64,000 bases of DNA from Chamaea fasciata (Eukaryota > Chordata > Aves > Passeriformes > Sylviidae): positions 88,833,637-88,897,636 of the forward strand of contig JARCOQ010000001.1 of NCBI GenBank assembly GCA_029207755.1, given 5' to 3'. Under the pieces are notes generated by a model, which did no database searches, was not told the origin of the DNA, and saw only the letters and a program-made list of their open reading frames with translations. This document shows, in pieces, positions 25,300 through 38,304 of this stretch; the stretch's first letter is position 1, and the number at the start of each line of letters is the position of its first letter. The translations under genes were made by a program, and so were the position numbers.

Positions 25300-26635
25300 G
25301 AGGGAAGACCCAGGCTACTACAAACCTGCTAGTCTAACCTCAGTTTCTGGAAGAACTGTGGAGAAGATTAAACTGGACTGTACTGAAGGGCATTGAAAAA
25401 CCAATGCAGTAATCGGACACAACACGAGTTCACAAAAGGAAACTCCGATTTCACTAGTTTGATATCCTTCTACAATAAGGTCACCTGCCTCATGTGTGGA
25501 AGGAAGGTGGTGAATGTAGTTTTTTGGATTGTTGTAAGGCTTTTGATACCATCCCTTACAGCATCCTTCTGTACAAGTTGCCCATCTCTGGAATGAGTGG
25601 GTACACGCTGAAGAACCGGCTGAACAGGATGCAGAGGGTTTTGGTTAATGAGGCTACATCTGGCTGATGATGGGTCACCAGCAATGTTCTTCAGGATCAG
25701 TTCTAGGGCCAGTGCTGTTGAGAATACCTCTCAGTGATCTGGAGGCATGAATTGAATGCCCCATTAGCAGGTTTGCTGATGATGTGAAACATGGAGGTGA
25801 TGTTGACTCTCTTGACAGACATGAGTCCTTGCAGAGAGATAGAGTGGGGCATTGGGCAGTCATCAGTGGGGTGAAATTTAACAAGTCCAAATGCTGGATC
25901 TGCCTCCTGGGATGGAATATCATGGGCACAAGTGAACTGGGGGAGGAATGGCTGGAGAGAGCCCTGTGAAAAGGGATCTGGGAGTGCTGGCCAGCAGCAG
26001 CTCCCTGTGAGCCATCATGTGTCCTGGCAGCCCCAAGGGCAAACCTCATCCTGGGGTGCATTGAGCAGAGCACAACCAGCCAGCCAGGAGAGAGGATTAC
26101 CCACTGCATCAGCCTCACCCTGGGCACTGTGGGCAGGTCTGGACCCACCATTTAAGAAGGTTGTGAAGATCCTTGAATGTACTAGAGGAGGGCAACAAAG
26201 GTGGTGACAGGGCTGGAAGCAAGTCCTGTGAGGAGAGCTGAGGTCTCTGGGCTTGTCTGACTTGGGGAGGAGGCTGAGGGGTGACCTCATTGTTCTCTGC
26301 AGCTTCCTGAGGAGGGGAAGGGGGGAGGGAGGTGCTGAGCTCTGCTCCCTGGGATGCAATGATAGGATGTGTGGGAATGGTTCTGAGCTGCACCAAGGGA
26401 GATTTAGACCGAGCATTAGGGTGCAATTCTTTACTGAGAGGGTTGTCAAACCCTGGAAAATGTGTCCTAGAGAGGTGGCCAGCTCCCAGCCTGTCAGTGT
26501 TTAAAAAACATTTGATCAGTGCCCTTAACAGCATGCTTTAACTTTTGGTCAGCCCTGAAACAGTCAGGCAGTTGGACTACAGATGATCATTTAAGGTCCC
26601 TTCCAACTAAAATAGTCTGTTCCATTCTATTTCTA
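25300..26635 (+). mobile_element. CR1 LINE, 5'-truncated copy with decayed reverse transcriptase
   Basis: The longest transposon in the window. Read in sense, it runs through the RT region: PGYYKPASLTSVSGRTVEKI (about 25,307-25,366), the FSKAFD-type motif as DCCKAFDTIP (about 25,525-25,555) and FADD (25,772-25,783), then the 3' part. Stop codons and frame shifts occur throughout, so it encodes nothing. The right end carries the CR1 3' UTR (TGGTCAGCCCTGAA, GGCAGTTGGACTA, GGTCCCTTCCAACT) and a degenerate terminal repeat near 26,618-26,635. The endonuclease and ORF1 are absent, as expected for 5'-truncated insertions. Confidence 0.9.
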
Positions 26636-27902
26636 GGAATAGCATGAAATTCTATTGTGTTTGACTTAAGGGAAGCTGTATTAGGCAAAATGTGGGCCCT
26701 TCATGGTATTGTCTCTAGGCTGTATTGACCATTTTATTTCCCGTTCTCACCTGTTACCATTGCCTTTTGAAGTAGGTCATTTTCACTGGGTTGGATTGTT
26801 TTACCCTTGATCCCATTTAAAACCTTTCTTCTTTAACATGCAGCAAGTTCTAAAAATATGCATACCTTGAAAGGATGGGAGAGATAAGGATGTGAAAACC
26901 ACCAGTACTGTCATTTGAGATGCTTCAGATGACCACTGCATTCACCTTCATGTTACTGTGTCATGGTAATCCTGCTTAACCATTCTCTTACTCACTCATT
27001 CACTGCCTTGACAGCCCAAAACCCTGTGAAATTACTTGCCAGCTAAGGTGAGAAAGTTTAATACAGGTGTTTGCAAAGGCAGTTCCAGACCTTCAACGAG
27101 ATAAAAACATATTAATCTAGTCTATATTTAGATTCACTGTTAGGGTAATGTGGATTTTCTTAGAATTCCTCTCACTACAAAGAGCATTAGGTAGCCATCC
27201 CAGAGCTTTTTAAGAAACTTGTTCAGTAAAGATTCCACACAAGTCAGTAGATCTACAAAGGGTTAAATTTGACTTCAGGTGCTGGCCAGAATTTCTTGCA
27301 AAGTTATGGAGATACCCATGGAGTAATGAATTCTCTCTGTGGCTTGAACTGCTTTTCTACCACTGCGTTTAGATTTGACTTTAAACCTGAATCTCAACAT
27401 GTTTGTTTCTTCCTCCTGTTTTTAATGAATGCCACGTACTTGGCCTTTGTGAGTCTACAGCTTGTCTTTTTATAGTGGTTGACAGAGCTGTTGGTCACAT
27501 TTGCTGCGTTTCTCTTAAAGGATACTGAGGACTAGCAATTTTCATTCTCCTGCTTTTTTTATGGGGGTTAAAATGTCCAGATTGATTGGGTGGGGGAGAA
27601 TCATGTCAAGTCAAGCTTTTCTGACTGTGTTTTTCCTCCAGTACAACTGTCTGTGTATTAAAAAGGATGTTAGGCACATTTATGGTTGAACTATGTACTT
27701 ATTCTTCACAGGCAGAGAGCTATTTTGCTTCTCCCAGAATTATGTGACCTTTCAATATAGAGAGAGATACTACTCTCCTTATTTTTAAAAATTATGGATT
27801 ATTCATTAAGAAGAATGTGAGTATGAAAGCATGTTATCTGCCAATACTCCTTTAACTTTTAGCCTTAGCTTTCCCTATGTCTTTAGCCAAACAGTTCTAC
27901 TC
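26636..27902. other. Non-coding DNA, nothing recognised
   Basis: Ordinary A/T-rich sequence. Short frames only, no known repeat. Confidence 0.5.
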
Positions 27903-28032
27903 TTCTACCTCAGTTGGCCTTATCTGTAAAAGAAGAATTCGTTATCTCTGAATTTCAAAGGAGTGTTGTAAGGATTAATTTGCTACGCTTTCTGTTGAAT
28001 GTTTTGGAAAATTATAGATGCTAAGAAAATAT
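27903..28032 (+). mobile_element. Ancient MIR/L3-like repeat
   Basis: Several MIR/L3 landmarks appear in the right order: CTACCTCAGTTGGCCTTATC with TGTAAAA following, then AAAGGAGTGTTGTAAGGATT, then a TGTTTTGGAAAATTATAGATG segment like the usual end of such elements. The match is diverged and judged by eye. Confidence 0.55.
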
Positions 28033-30009
28033 TGTTTCTAAAGCATTTTTGTTTCGTGAATTTTCTCTGAAATACCTCATTTTTATGCTAGGAATATTTA
28101 TATTGTGGACATTTTTTTACGACAACATGCATTTCCTTTGCCACTGTGAAACCCCATAATATGAACTCTAATAACAAATTGCTCAAAGTATTACAGACAA
28201 AAGACTGAATTCAGAAAACCTCAGTATCTTACAGTCCCCTGAAATTCCTCATTATTTAGTGATACTTAATCACATTAATCTGGAGTAAATCTCTCTGTGT
28301 CATTGAAATTCTGCTAGGCATTCACATTATTTCTAGGGACTTTGAAGTAGACAAGATTTTGGATTTGTTGGTGTTTTGGCATTTTTTATGTGTTATACTG
28401 AGGAAAGAAAAAATAGTTCGATAGACATGTTTCACAAAGATACAGCATTTAAAAATAAGTCTGTCTAGCAGCATTAGAATAATGTATTGCTGTCTCTGTT
28501 TCACATTTATGTTGTGCTTGACACAAGATAGCTTTGCCCATTTCCCACTTTGATAGGTCTTAAAGCTTTTTTTACAATTTTGATGAAATGATATTTTTTT
28601 CATATTTATCTCTACCATGCAGAAACAAAAGGCGGTTGGTTTGGACACACTGCACTGTGTTCAGTGAACCTGGTGGAGCTGCACCAAGGATTGATGGCTA
28701 CCCAAAATGTTCAGACTTTCTGTGTGCAGCACAGCACCAGAACTTCATGATTTCTCATGGAATCCCAGCTTCCCACATCATGTGAACATGCTAGAATCGG
28801 AACTCTTTGATGAGGTTTATTTTTTAAGCATGGAAAGTAAAAAAATAGACCAACCACACATAGCAAATCAAAGAACAGTTGCACAGAATGCTCTTCCATA
28901 TTTATTACTGGGTTTAAAATACTAAAATCTAAGATCTGGAGATTTTTTACACTGCACATGATGAAACTAGCAAGAGAAAGCATCTGATTCTTCAGTAAAT
29001 GTCAATCCCCTTAATGGGAGTCTACGATATATTTCTAAGCTGTTGTTACAAGCAACTAACCTGGGTCACAACCTAGATGAGGCCAGAGACTGAAGAATTC
29101 AGTTGAGGGAAGAACTCTTTACTGGAGCAGACAAGCACAGACGGTTCAAAATGAAACTGTATGAAGCTTTGTGTCAGGTTACAAAGGATGTTCATGAGAT
29201 GACCATTAGGTGTTGCTTTCCTAAACTGTTCAAAGAACTCAGTATCACCGGCCTGCTTTACCTGCTGCTTCCCCTTCAGCTGGTGATTTGTAGGGGTAAC
29301 TGCTGTCTTTTTCACAAGACACGTAACAGATTTTGATCCAGATCTCCACTGGATGGACTTTACTGTGGGTTTAAGCTCCCCTTTTTCTCTTTATTGTAAA
29401 GGTTTCTGTTGAAAAATGTGATACAAAATTAAACAAGTATTATATGTCCCTTCCAGAGTCTAATAGTTTTAGGACAGTAAAATCACAGAAATCAGTGTAT
29501 TCTGTCAGCTTTCTGCTTTGTGCCTTTTAATACATGCCAGTTTTCATTCAGATTAGAGTCCAATACCAAATCCATCCCGTCACTGAATATCCCCTGAGTT
29601 TGGGGACTCACACATTAAAATATTCAGCAACCCAAGTGGACTTTAACATTTTCTTTTTTCTGTTTTTGTTGTGAATATTAATTTCCTGTAGGGTTCCCTG
29701 AATGTGCTTTGCAGGGGATAAGTGGAATGGGTAAGGAAAGAGCAGCTTGCTGAAGAGACAAGAGTGTCAGCATGGTGTCATACCCAAAGTGGAAAGATTT
29801 TCAGAGAGAAAAAAGATGTAGCTATCCCAAGAGACATCCAGCCCCCTGCTTAATTGCTGTGTGCTGGGAGATCAGCCCATATTTCTATCACTGTGTCCAC
29901 AAACATCAGCAGCTCAGAATGAGAAAAAAATTCACGTAAATGGCAGGGCCAGGTATGCGCCTCTCCTTCCAGTAGTCCCTCTTTTTTCCTGAGCTTATTT
30001 TCCAGTGCA
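28033..30009. other. Non-coding DNA, nothing recognised
   Basis: No gene or known repeat is recognised. Frames of 108 (28,322-28,648 minus) and 114 codons (29,850-30,194 minus) have no similarity I can name, and the second overlaps the CR1 copy that follows. Confidence 0.5.
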
Positions 30010-30446
30010 TGATATGAAACTATTAGAGAACATCCGAAAGAAGGCAACAAGGAGGGTGAAGGGCCTTGAAGGGAAGCTGTATGAGGAGCAGCTGAGGCCA
30101 TTTGGTCTGTTTGGGCTGGAAAAATGGAGATTGAGGAGAGACCTTGTGAGAGGAAGATGATGGGCAGACACTCCTGCCCAGTGACAGGACCCAAGGGAAT
30201 GGCCTGAATTTTTCAGGGGAGGTTTAGGTTGAATATCAGGAGAAAGGTTCTTCACCCAGAGGGTGGCTGGGCACTAGAACAGGCTCCCCAGGGAAAGTGG
30301 TCACAGCACCAAGCCTGGCAGAGTTCAAGAAGCATTTGGACGGTGCTCTCAGACACATGACTCTTGTGGTGTCCTGTGCAGGGCCAGGAGTTGGAGTTGA
30401 CTATCCTTGTGGATCCCTTCCAACTCAGCATATTCTGTGATTCAAT
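30010..30446 (+). mobile_element. CR1 LINE 3' fragment (sense)
   Basis: Reads KATRRVKGLEG and EEQLRPFGLFGLEKWRLRRD in sense, the C-terminal region of the CR1 ORF2 protein. It continues into the 3' UTR and ends at TTCTGTGATTCAATGG, the degenerate terminal repeat. It is strongly 5'-truncated and non-functional. Confidence 0.9.
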
Positions 30447-33400
30447 GGTCACAGCTGTCAGCCACCCCTCAGCTCCCTCCTCGGAGGGGATGGCAGTACA
30501 TAGTGCCTGGGGAAGCACTTTGGAAAGCTGGAAGTTTGTTTTTTAAAGTGCTTCAGGCTGGATTGGACCAGAAGGAAAGTTTCAGAAGGACACATACCAC
30601 AGACCTGAGGAGCTGTCCATTCCCACTGTGGGTCTGCACACCTCTGTCAGTGCCTTTTCCATCAAGATTCTGGTCTTTGGCTGGCTCTTTGCATGCATTT
30701 TGGAAGCATCTGTAATAGCCCTGACCATAAGGAGAATTACAAACGAGCTGTGCTATGCAGGAACATGACTGCAGAAACAAGGCTGCTGGTAGCTATACAT
30801 ACTTGATATGGAGCATGAGGGAAGGGAAATGCTGGGGAAAAAAAAGAAGTAACAAATACACAAATCTGTTACATTACACTGTATAATCAGTGAAGTGGTA
30901 AAAATGAAACTGGCTACCTTATTACACAAGTTAAATAGAAAGAAAAATAATAAGCAAAAGTGTGATCAGGAAAGAAATACGACAGGCAATTTGTGAAAGA
31001 AGTTGAAAGTCATCTAGAAGTAGTTTATCAACTGAAGCAAGAAAGCATGTCTGTTCCTGAGGATTTAGGGGGCCATAAGGAATATGTCTAACCACATGGA
31101 CAGCATGCACCAGAAATGGGGATCATTTTGTTGGGCCTCACATCCTAGCACCACACCTGGCCATGTAGATGGGACATACAAGCCATTAGCTGCAGTCTCT
31201 CATTATGCACCACAGAGATGCACCACTCCTTAAGCAGTCAGGGCAGACAAAGAACCATCTTGGGCTAAGTGTTAAATCAAGTGCAAATTCCATTGTTGAT
31301 CCCACTATGACGAAGTCCGAGAGCTCACTGTGCTTCACTTATATTTATAAACAACGTCATTCTAATTTTCTTGTGTCCTGCATGATATTTTCCCAAACAT
31401 TATGATGGAGCTGGTCTAACTCAAAATCTCCTCTACAAATATTTGTATCAGATTCCTTTAAACTTCATGAAACTCTGCAATATTCTCCTTTGACCCTTGG
31501 AGAAGACTTGTATTGGACCTGAATTTGAATTTAAAATTTTCCACTATTTTGTTACTATTGAAACTGTTGGCCCACCAAATCTGATACACTAGCATTCATA
31601 CATATCCCCCCTCTTCCCTGTACCCATTTCCTTCTTGAGGACATGTTGCAGCCTGTTTGCCTGCTTATTTTGGACTCCATGTACTGGTGGGTTCCTCTGA
31701 AACTGAGGTGGGGTTTACATTACTCCATAACTCATAGGGTTTTTCTGTGACAGCAAGCCCTGGGAGAGTGCACGCTGGGGAAGTTAAATGCTCCTACTTG
31801 CACAGAAATAGTAGTTCCTTGTCATCATTTGAGTTTGTTTATCTCCCCACCTCAAATGATTTCCAGATGCGCTTAGCACACTTTGAATCCTCTAATTATG
31901 CTGCTACAGCCATGTGACTGCTTGGCTGAGTAATTTCCTGCAGAAGGAGACAAAACTGCATGTAACAAAGCTCAACAAGCAATATTCGAAATGTGAACGA
32001 GTCACAGTAGTATAAAATAGTATGCTACTTTGCCCGAAATCTCCTACTGGTGCCACAGCCGTGTGGTACTTGCTTTATGGTAGCAAGCTCAGTGATCTGC
32101 AGGGAAGAGCATGGGTGGGGAGGGAAAGCTAGCTAGACCTTTGGCTTGTTTCCTTGTCATCTTCCTCAGAGGTCTCAGTGAGGAGGCACGATTCCCTGCC
32201 TTGTGGAGGTAAGAAGCAGTTGCCTTCTGCACCACCTGGGAGCCCAAGTGCATTCTGGCTGTTCTGCAGTGGTGTATAGAATGAAAAAGACAGAGCAGTT
32301 GGCACTAAATATGCAGCGATCTGCTGAAGACCTTCTTGATTTGTAGGTGATATATGAGAGATGGGGAAAGGGCAGATAAAACCCAATTGTTCCCATTTTA
32401 CAAAAAGCCTTGCACTGTTTTCAGAACGCTTAATTGCATTGATTGTTCCGACCTCTGTATCTTCCTTTCATACGGGAGCTGGTCATTGAATTGCAACTTG
32501 TTTTTCAGCTGGCTGACAGTGGAGAAGGGGCTGTCTGGCACGGCAAGGCTGGATGGGTGTGTGTAGAGCATGTGTTTTCAGAGCATGACACTTAGGAAGG
32601 TTGCTTCTCAGCTGCCAAAAGCACAGCTGTTGCAGAGCAAGGGGGGGAGCCTGGCAGCAGCCTTGTAATCAGGTAGGCAAACGTGCAAACCATATGCTTA
32701 TTCCTGCCTAATTTTATTGCTCAAAGTGGCGGTATTATTAGCAGGTAGCGTCTGGGTTCACAAAGTCCTCTTTTCTGCTGGTGGCAGTCAGGTGGGGTTG
32801 ATGAGTGCAGCTGGGTGTGTTTCCCCAGAAGCCGATATCTATGAATGAAGAGATCAATAGCTGTGCTAAAAATCACTGAGCCATCTGGGATTTACAGATA
32901 GAGGATTGACTTGCAAATCCTACTGAAACTGAGATCTGCAGTAACTGCTGAATAACAGCACAAGCAGTGGAGATGGTATGGAAATTTATGTACAAGATCT
33001 GAAATGGGCTAGTGGTACTTTTCTCAGCCCTTGGTCACAAAGAAGTGCAGGAAAGGGTTAAAAATGCTGAGGTAGGGCGAAAATATGTTCTGCTGCCATT
33101 TTATTATTTTTAACCCTGTTGTTCACGTGTGATTTTGAAGGTACTGCAAGATGATAGGAAATGGAGCTATACTTTACCAGTAACTGATGGTTACCAAAAA
33201 TCAGTGTCTGTGCATCTACATGAAAACAGGATAAGCCTGTAACCAAGCGGGAGAGAGGAAGAAAAAGGTGGAGACAAAAGAAAAGGCTTGTTCAGAAAAG
33301 TGCCAGAGGATGCACTTGGAAATGCAGTTTAAACTTTGAGCCAGTTTTGTGCTTATTCTGTGCTCTCTGGTTATGCAGAACTACGGCAGCTGCCAGGCTG

Positions 33401-35489
33401 CAAAGAGGAGCTAGGGACGAACTGAGACCTGGGAGTGGAAAGAAAGTTGTTTCTGGGAGTACAGAAACAATTTCTACTGTAGGTGAAGAAAGCCATGCAT
33501 TTGTAGCAAAGACCAGCCATTTTCTATAGTACCTTTTCAGCATGGATTTTAAGTATGGAATTGGTCTTCCATTGATTAGCAGGGATATTTGCCTGACTTA
33601 CTTAGCACAAAGAAATTGAAGTATGGGAAGTGTCCTGTGGGCTTCTGGTTAAGCTGTTCTAAAACACAGCCAGGGACAAAGAAGCTGGCATGGGATGCTG
33701 TGATTATAAACCTGCATCACAGTCAGGTAAATAGATATGTTCATGATATGGAGCAAAATGGGTATTGTGCTCTGCATACTTCTCTGCTGTCTTTCAAAGG
33801 GGACACAAACAGATGTTGAAACTCAGCCATCCACGATGAAGCTAGACATCTTAGTGGGAAAATAGTAACATGTGGAGACTACAAAAGCTAAACAACTCAG
33901 CTGATGTTCTAGAAGTTTGGGAAAGAACTGGAAATGCAAACCAAACCCCCAGCATTTTCTCCACTAACCCATTCCAGTAGAGCAAAATAACAGCTTTTCT
34001 CTTTTAATTGTTTCCTTTTTTTCCTGGCAGGTCATGACCTTGACCTTAGGTTAGCCTAGATAGTTGCACTGTCCTGTGCTGTTCTAGTTTCTATTTAAGA
34101 AGTGGTTGTAGTGGCTATTTTATGGTATTATTTATCTAAACCTTACATGTAAGAGAGGAAGATTTTAATGGTTGGTAATGTCATCTTTGTTCTAAGTTTT
34201 TAAAATGTGATGCATGATTATTGGTCTTCCCTAATAGCGGTATTGCTAACTGTACCACATGTTCAGAGGTTTGTCAGCACTTACAGTATTTGCCAAATCT
34301 TTTTCCTGAGTTTATTTCTCAGCGGAGGTATCCACAGTAAAATAACTTCAGGTAAAACATTGATAAGTATAAGGCTTCTTTCATATCTGTAGTTGCCACT
34401 GGAATCATACAACAGTTGCAGTGACTTTAACTATCAGTGATCTAACTCCACTGCCCTTGTTGATGTGTTAGCAGAGCTACACTTCCTGCACTGGCCTTCC
34501 TAAGAAGCAGAGCCAGGTCTTTGTAACTCTTTTCTGTTATTGAGACTGTAGCCCTGCTTGTTCTGCTCCCAAAATACAGACCCATGGCCAGTTGAGATTA
34601 AGAAGCAGTTTATCTTGTCTTGGGGTACAGCTACAGGAGAATGTCCTTCTCCTGTGACCTAGACCACTGAATGTCGTCTCTCTGCAGGGCACTCTCCCCA
34701 GGTAGGCACTAAAAGGTTATAGTCATCATTTCTGTAATGCCATTGCTCCATGATATTACAGGGGACATCTGTGGAGTCCAATACATTCACAGCTATCAAG
34801 AAAGCTCACTAGATAGTCCTGTATCACAGCATATCACTACAGTATCTTTCAAAGATATTGAAGAAAAAAAAATGTAATTCATATGTCTTCTTACAAAATC
34901 TTTCTCTGTGCTCTGCAGTCTCAGGAGATCAGAAGTTGAATGAATAAAACTTTCTGAAAAAAGATTCTTTCAGCATCTTCACTTATTTCTATGCATTACC
35001 TCCATGAAGGCAGTAAGAGTGAGGATTAGATAGGTAGGAAAGCACAGACCTATTATTTTTCGTACAAGGTGGTCAGTCTTACTGAAGATTAGACTTTTAA
35101 TCTCTGAAGGAGTCATCATGCTTTATCGGATAAACAATCTGCAAATGAGAACTTTTCTGAGAAAACTGTGTGATGGGTAACAAAGAAAGAAAATGGTCCA
35201 ACACAGTCTTTCATATGTTGATTAGAAGAAAAATTCTAGTTCAACAGTGAAGCTAGGATTTGATTTATCAAAATGAGAAACAGTCTCAAACTTTGTTATT
35301 TTTGCCTTGATTTTCATGCAATAGACTCCAATAGGTACGTGAGTAAAGTCCAGATGCCTCAAACTTTCTAAGCATACCCCTCTCAGACAGTAGAACAGAA
35401 GGTGTCTGACATTTTTAACAGCCTATCAACCTGATAAAGGAGCAAATGTGTCTCTTAGAGATTTTGTGCTTTATTAACCTGAGAGGGTA
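30447..35489. other. Non-coding DNA, nothing recognised
   Basis: About 5 kb without a recognisable repeat or gene. Short frames only (longest 102 codons at 30,407-30,715). A short A-run lies near 30,838-30,848. Confidence 0.5.
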
Positions 35490-35700
35490 AAACAAGCAAA
35501 AAACCCCACAACAAACAATACCAAATAAAACTCAAACAAACAAAAAAACCCAAACCAAAGAAAACAAAAACCAAAAGCAAACAAAAAAAAAAAAACAACA
35601 AAACAACAAAACCCACAAACAAACCCAAAAGACAAACAAAAAACCCACCACAAACAAGCTCAAAACACAAACAAACAAAAAAAACCAAAACTAACCCAGA
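35490..35700 (+). repeat. A/C-rich low-complexity tract (CAAA-type)
   Basis: About 210 bp consisting almost entirely of A and C on the plus strand, built on imperfect CAAA/CAAAA units, with almost no T or G. The minus-strand open frame across it (35,455-35,781, 108 codons) is only a translation of this tract (F/L/V/C-rich). Confidence 0.9.
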
Positions 35701-37869
35701 AAAATCTGTGCAAGGTTGTATTTTTGAAATAAAATGACATGGGGAAACGTGGAATGCACTTACAAGTGAAGTGCAGAGCAAACTGAAGCTGCAGCTGTGA
35801 CTTTGACCACCATTGCCATATTTCTGCCTCTAAGTAATTCATGTTTCACATAGTATTGGTCTGATAGACCCACGTGAAATGTCTGTAAGCAATGGCAAAA
35901 TGTGCTTGATTTTCTAGTTCTCTTAACCAGTTGTCAGAACTGCATACATTCACAGTGTAGGCAAACTAAGAAAATGCTGGAAACTTTTGAAAGTGTAGCT
36001 GTAGTGAAAAAACTGTTTTCAGAAAGAGAGAGCATTTTTAAGAGAGTCAAGTGTTGATTAAAAGTTGTTTTTTCTTCCTCATGACAGATGCAAAGAACAA
36101 GAAAGGAAGCCCACACTATCGAGTAAACAATATTCTTGCTTGATAATAGTTTTTGTCACACTTTGAGTTGTTTCAGAGCAGTGAAATAGAAAAAAAGTCT
36201 CATGTGATTGCTCAGAATTTGCTCACTACCAAAATAAATTGTAGCATTATGCTCAAATTTTCATGTCATTTTTTTCAAAGTTTAGTTTTTTAAGCATCTT
36301 GAATTTGAGTTAGACTACTTTTCCCAAAATCGTTTTCCAATTTACCAAAATCCAATTTTGAATATACCAATGCTACTTAGCATCAAGAGGATAATATAGA
36401 TCAGAAGGGATTTCAGGATGTCAGGGTGGTCAATTCAGTGGTAAAATGTTAAAATGGTCCTTCAGTCTGGAGCAGTTCAGTATAAGAGTAGGCAAAACTT
36501 TGACAGATTCGTATTATGAGTCTTTTAAGCTGTAGAAGAGGTTTGGGAGAGTCCATGTGAGTAAGAACTTTATGTTAAAGCTTTGGGGTTTTGGTTTGGG
36601 GTAGTTTTTTTAAACTTATGCAATGGGAAACTCAGTTTTGCTGAGCACAGCAAGGCCAGGCATTCCTGAAAACAACCCCCCCCAATACTGCACCTTTTCC
36701 AGGCGTGATGGTTGTCTGGGCTTCAAGCCCACCACATACTTTCTGTGGTGTGTTTTGCCCTCAGGTATGACTCTTCAGATGTGAACCTAATCCAAAATGT
36801 TTTGTCTTTTTAATTTTGTCAATTTATGTACGTTTAGGATTGTATTGGGAAAACACTTAAAAAGCAAAAACGCTTTAATACCCTATTGGGAAATGATGTT
36901 CAGGAGAATCCCTCTGAGTATGCATGGATTTGATATCAAGTCAGAGCCTTTTCAAGAACGAAAGGAGTCTGCTTTTGGAGTCAGCGCAATTACACAAAAG
37001 ATGAATCTGTCTCCCTTTGTACCTTTCCCACCTTTTGCTTAATGTGGTGCAGTGAACTTAAACTTGAAACTTGTAGAGCACCATTTTCACTGATAGGAAT
37101 ATCTGCTGATTAATCAGGCTTCAGTACTTAGCACTAAATCTTGCTTCCTATAATTGACTATTATGTCATGCTAATGAGATTTCTTTCAGTTTTACTGCCT
37201 GCATGCTGCTGATCTAGACAGCTAAGAATTTTGTATTATTTTATGTTCGCCTATGCCTTACTGACTGTTTTGCTTTTTTTTTTTTCCTCTGGGGGGCAGA
37301 GGGAACAGTAGAATACTTCTCTGCTAAGTATTTTGTCTCAATCTGAAACAAGTGAATAGGTGTGTGTTTAAGCACGTGAGGCTTCTGAGCCATCTTTATT
37401 TTAATTTTAAAAAATCAAACAGAACCTGAAAGTAGTATTGTATCTTTTTTTAGTAACTAAAATAAAAAATTGCTGAGAATAACGATGGGAAGTGGAAGGG
37501 GGAAGGATCACATTTTTAGGGAAGGAATTAAATAAAGAAGTAATGGCTTTTCTCCTTTTATTTCTGCAACTCTAAGCAGTTACAGCAGTTACAGAGTGGA
37601 GTGAAAAGATCTAAATGATGTAACTAGCCAAATGTACTTTTTCTATTTCCCAAAGGCAAAGCAAATCTACTCATTGGAGACCTGACCCAGATGAGAGTTA
37701 TATCTCCTGGGGAAAACTTCGGGTGTTGAAATGAGCACTGAAAGAAAGTTGGTGGGATCAATGGCATGGAGAGGCCTGTCCACTCTGCTGCTGTGCCCAA
37801 GCTGCAACCACACATACTTTAAATTTGCCTGTTTTGCTCTAATTCTTCATGGACGTGGCTTATACTGTA
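35701..37869. other. Non-coding DNA with a possible tiny CR1 end
   Basis: At 36,397-36,430 a string like ATCAGAAGGGATTTCAGGATGTCA faintly resembles the antisense start of a CR1 copy, but it is too short to call. A T-run lies near 37,271-37,285. No gene is recognised. Confidence 0.45.
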
Positions 37870-38304
37870 TAGCCAGTACGAGCTGCTTGGAGGGTCTGGA
37901 GAGTGAGTCATATGTGAAGCAGCTGAGGGACCTGAGGGTGTTCAGCCTCAAGAGAAGAAGACTCAGAGTAGACTTTACCTCCCTGTACAACTGCCTGAAA
38001 GGAGGGTGTAGCCAGGTGGGGGTCAGTCTCTTCTCTCAGGCAGCCAGCAATGGGACAAGATGGCCTCACATTGTGCCAGGGGAGGCTTAGGTTGGACATC
38101 GAGAAGAGTTTCTTCACTAAAATGGTAGTAAAGCATTGGAATGGGCTGCCCAGGGAAGTGGTGGAGTCACCATCCCTGGAAGTGTTCAAGAAATTACTGG
38201 ACATGACACCTAATGCTATGGATTAGTTGGCATGGTGGTGTTTGGTCAAAGGTTGGACTTGATCTTGGAGGTCTTTTCAAACCTTAATGCTTCTATGATT
38301 CAGT
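37870..38304 (+). mobile_element. CR1 LINE 3' fragment (sense)
   Basis: Plus-strand reading gives ESYVKQLRDLRVFSLKRRRLR, equivalent to the RLRELGLFSLEKRRLRGD block of CR1 ORF2, then the 3' UTR (GGGGAGGCTTAGGTTGGACATC, GGGCTGCCCAGGGAAGTGG). It ends at TTCTATGATTCAGTG near 38,304. The 5' side is truncated. Confidence 0.9.

Noticed and set aside
26015..26534. Two minus-strand frames of 139-144 codons
   Set aside because: They lie antisense inside the CR1 copy at 25,300-26,635 and follow from its GC-rich 3' region.
28588..28925. Possible DNA-transposon or exon reading
   Set aside because: Two overlapping short frames with no transposase motif, terminal inverted repeats or splice-site pair.
35455..35781. 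108-codon hydrophobic minus-strand frame resembling a membrane protein
   Set aside because: It is the translation of an A/C-rich low-complexity tract read on the other strand. The hydrophobicity is a composition effect.
36397..36430. Possible short antisense CR1 end
   Set aside because: Fewer than 35 bp of weak similarity with no continuing CR1 sequence, so it was not listed as an element.
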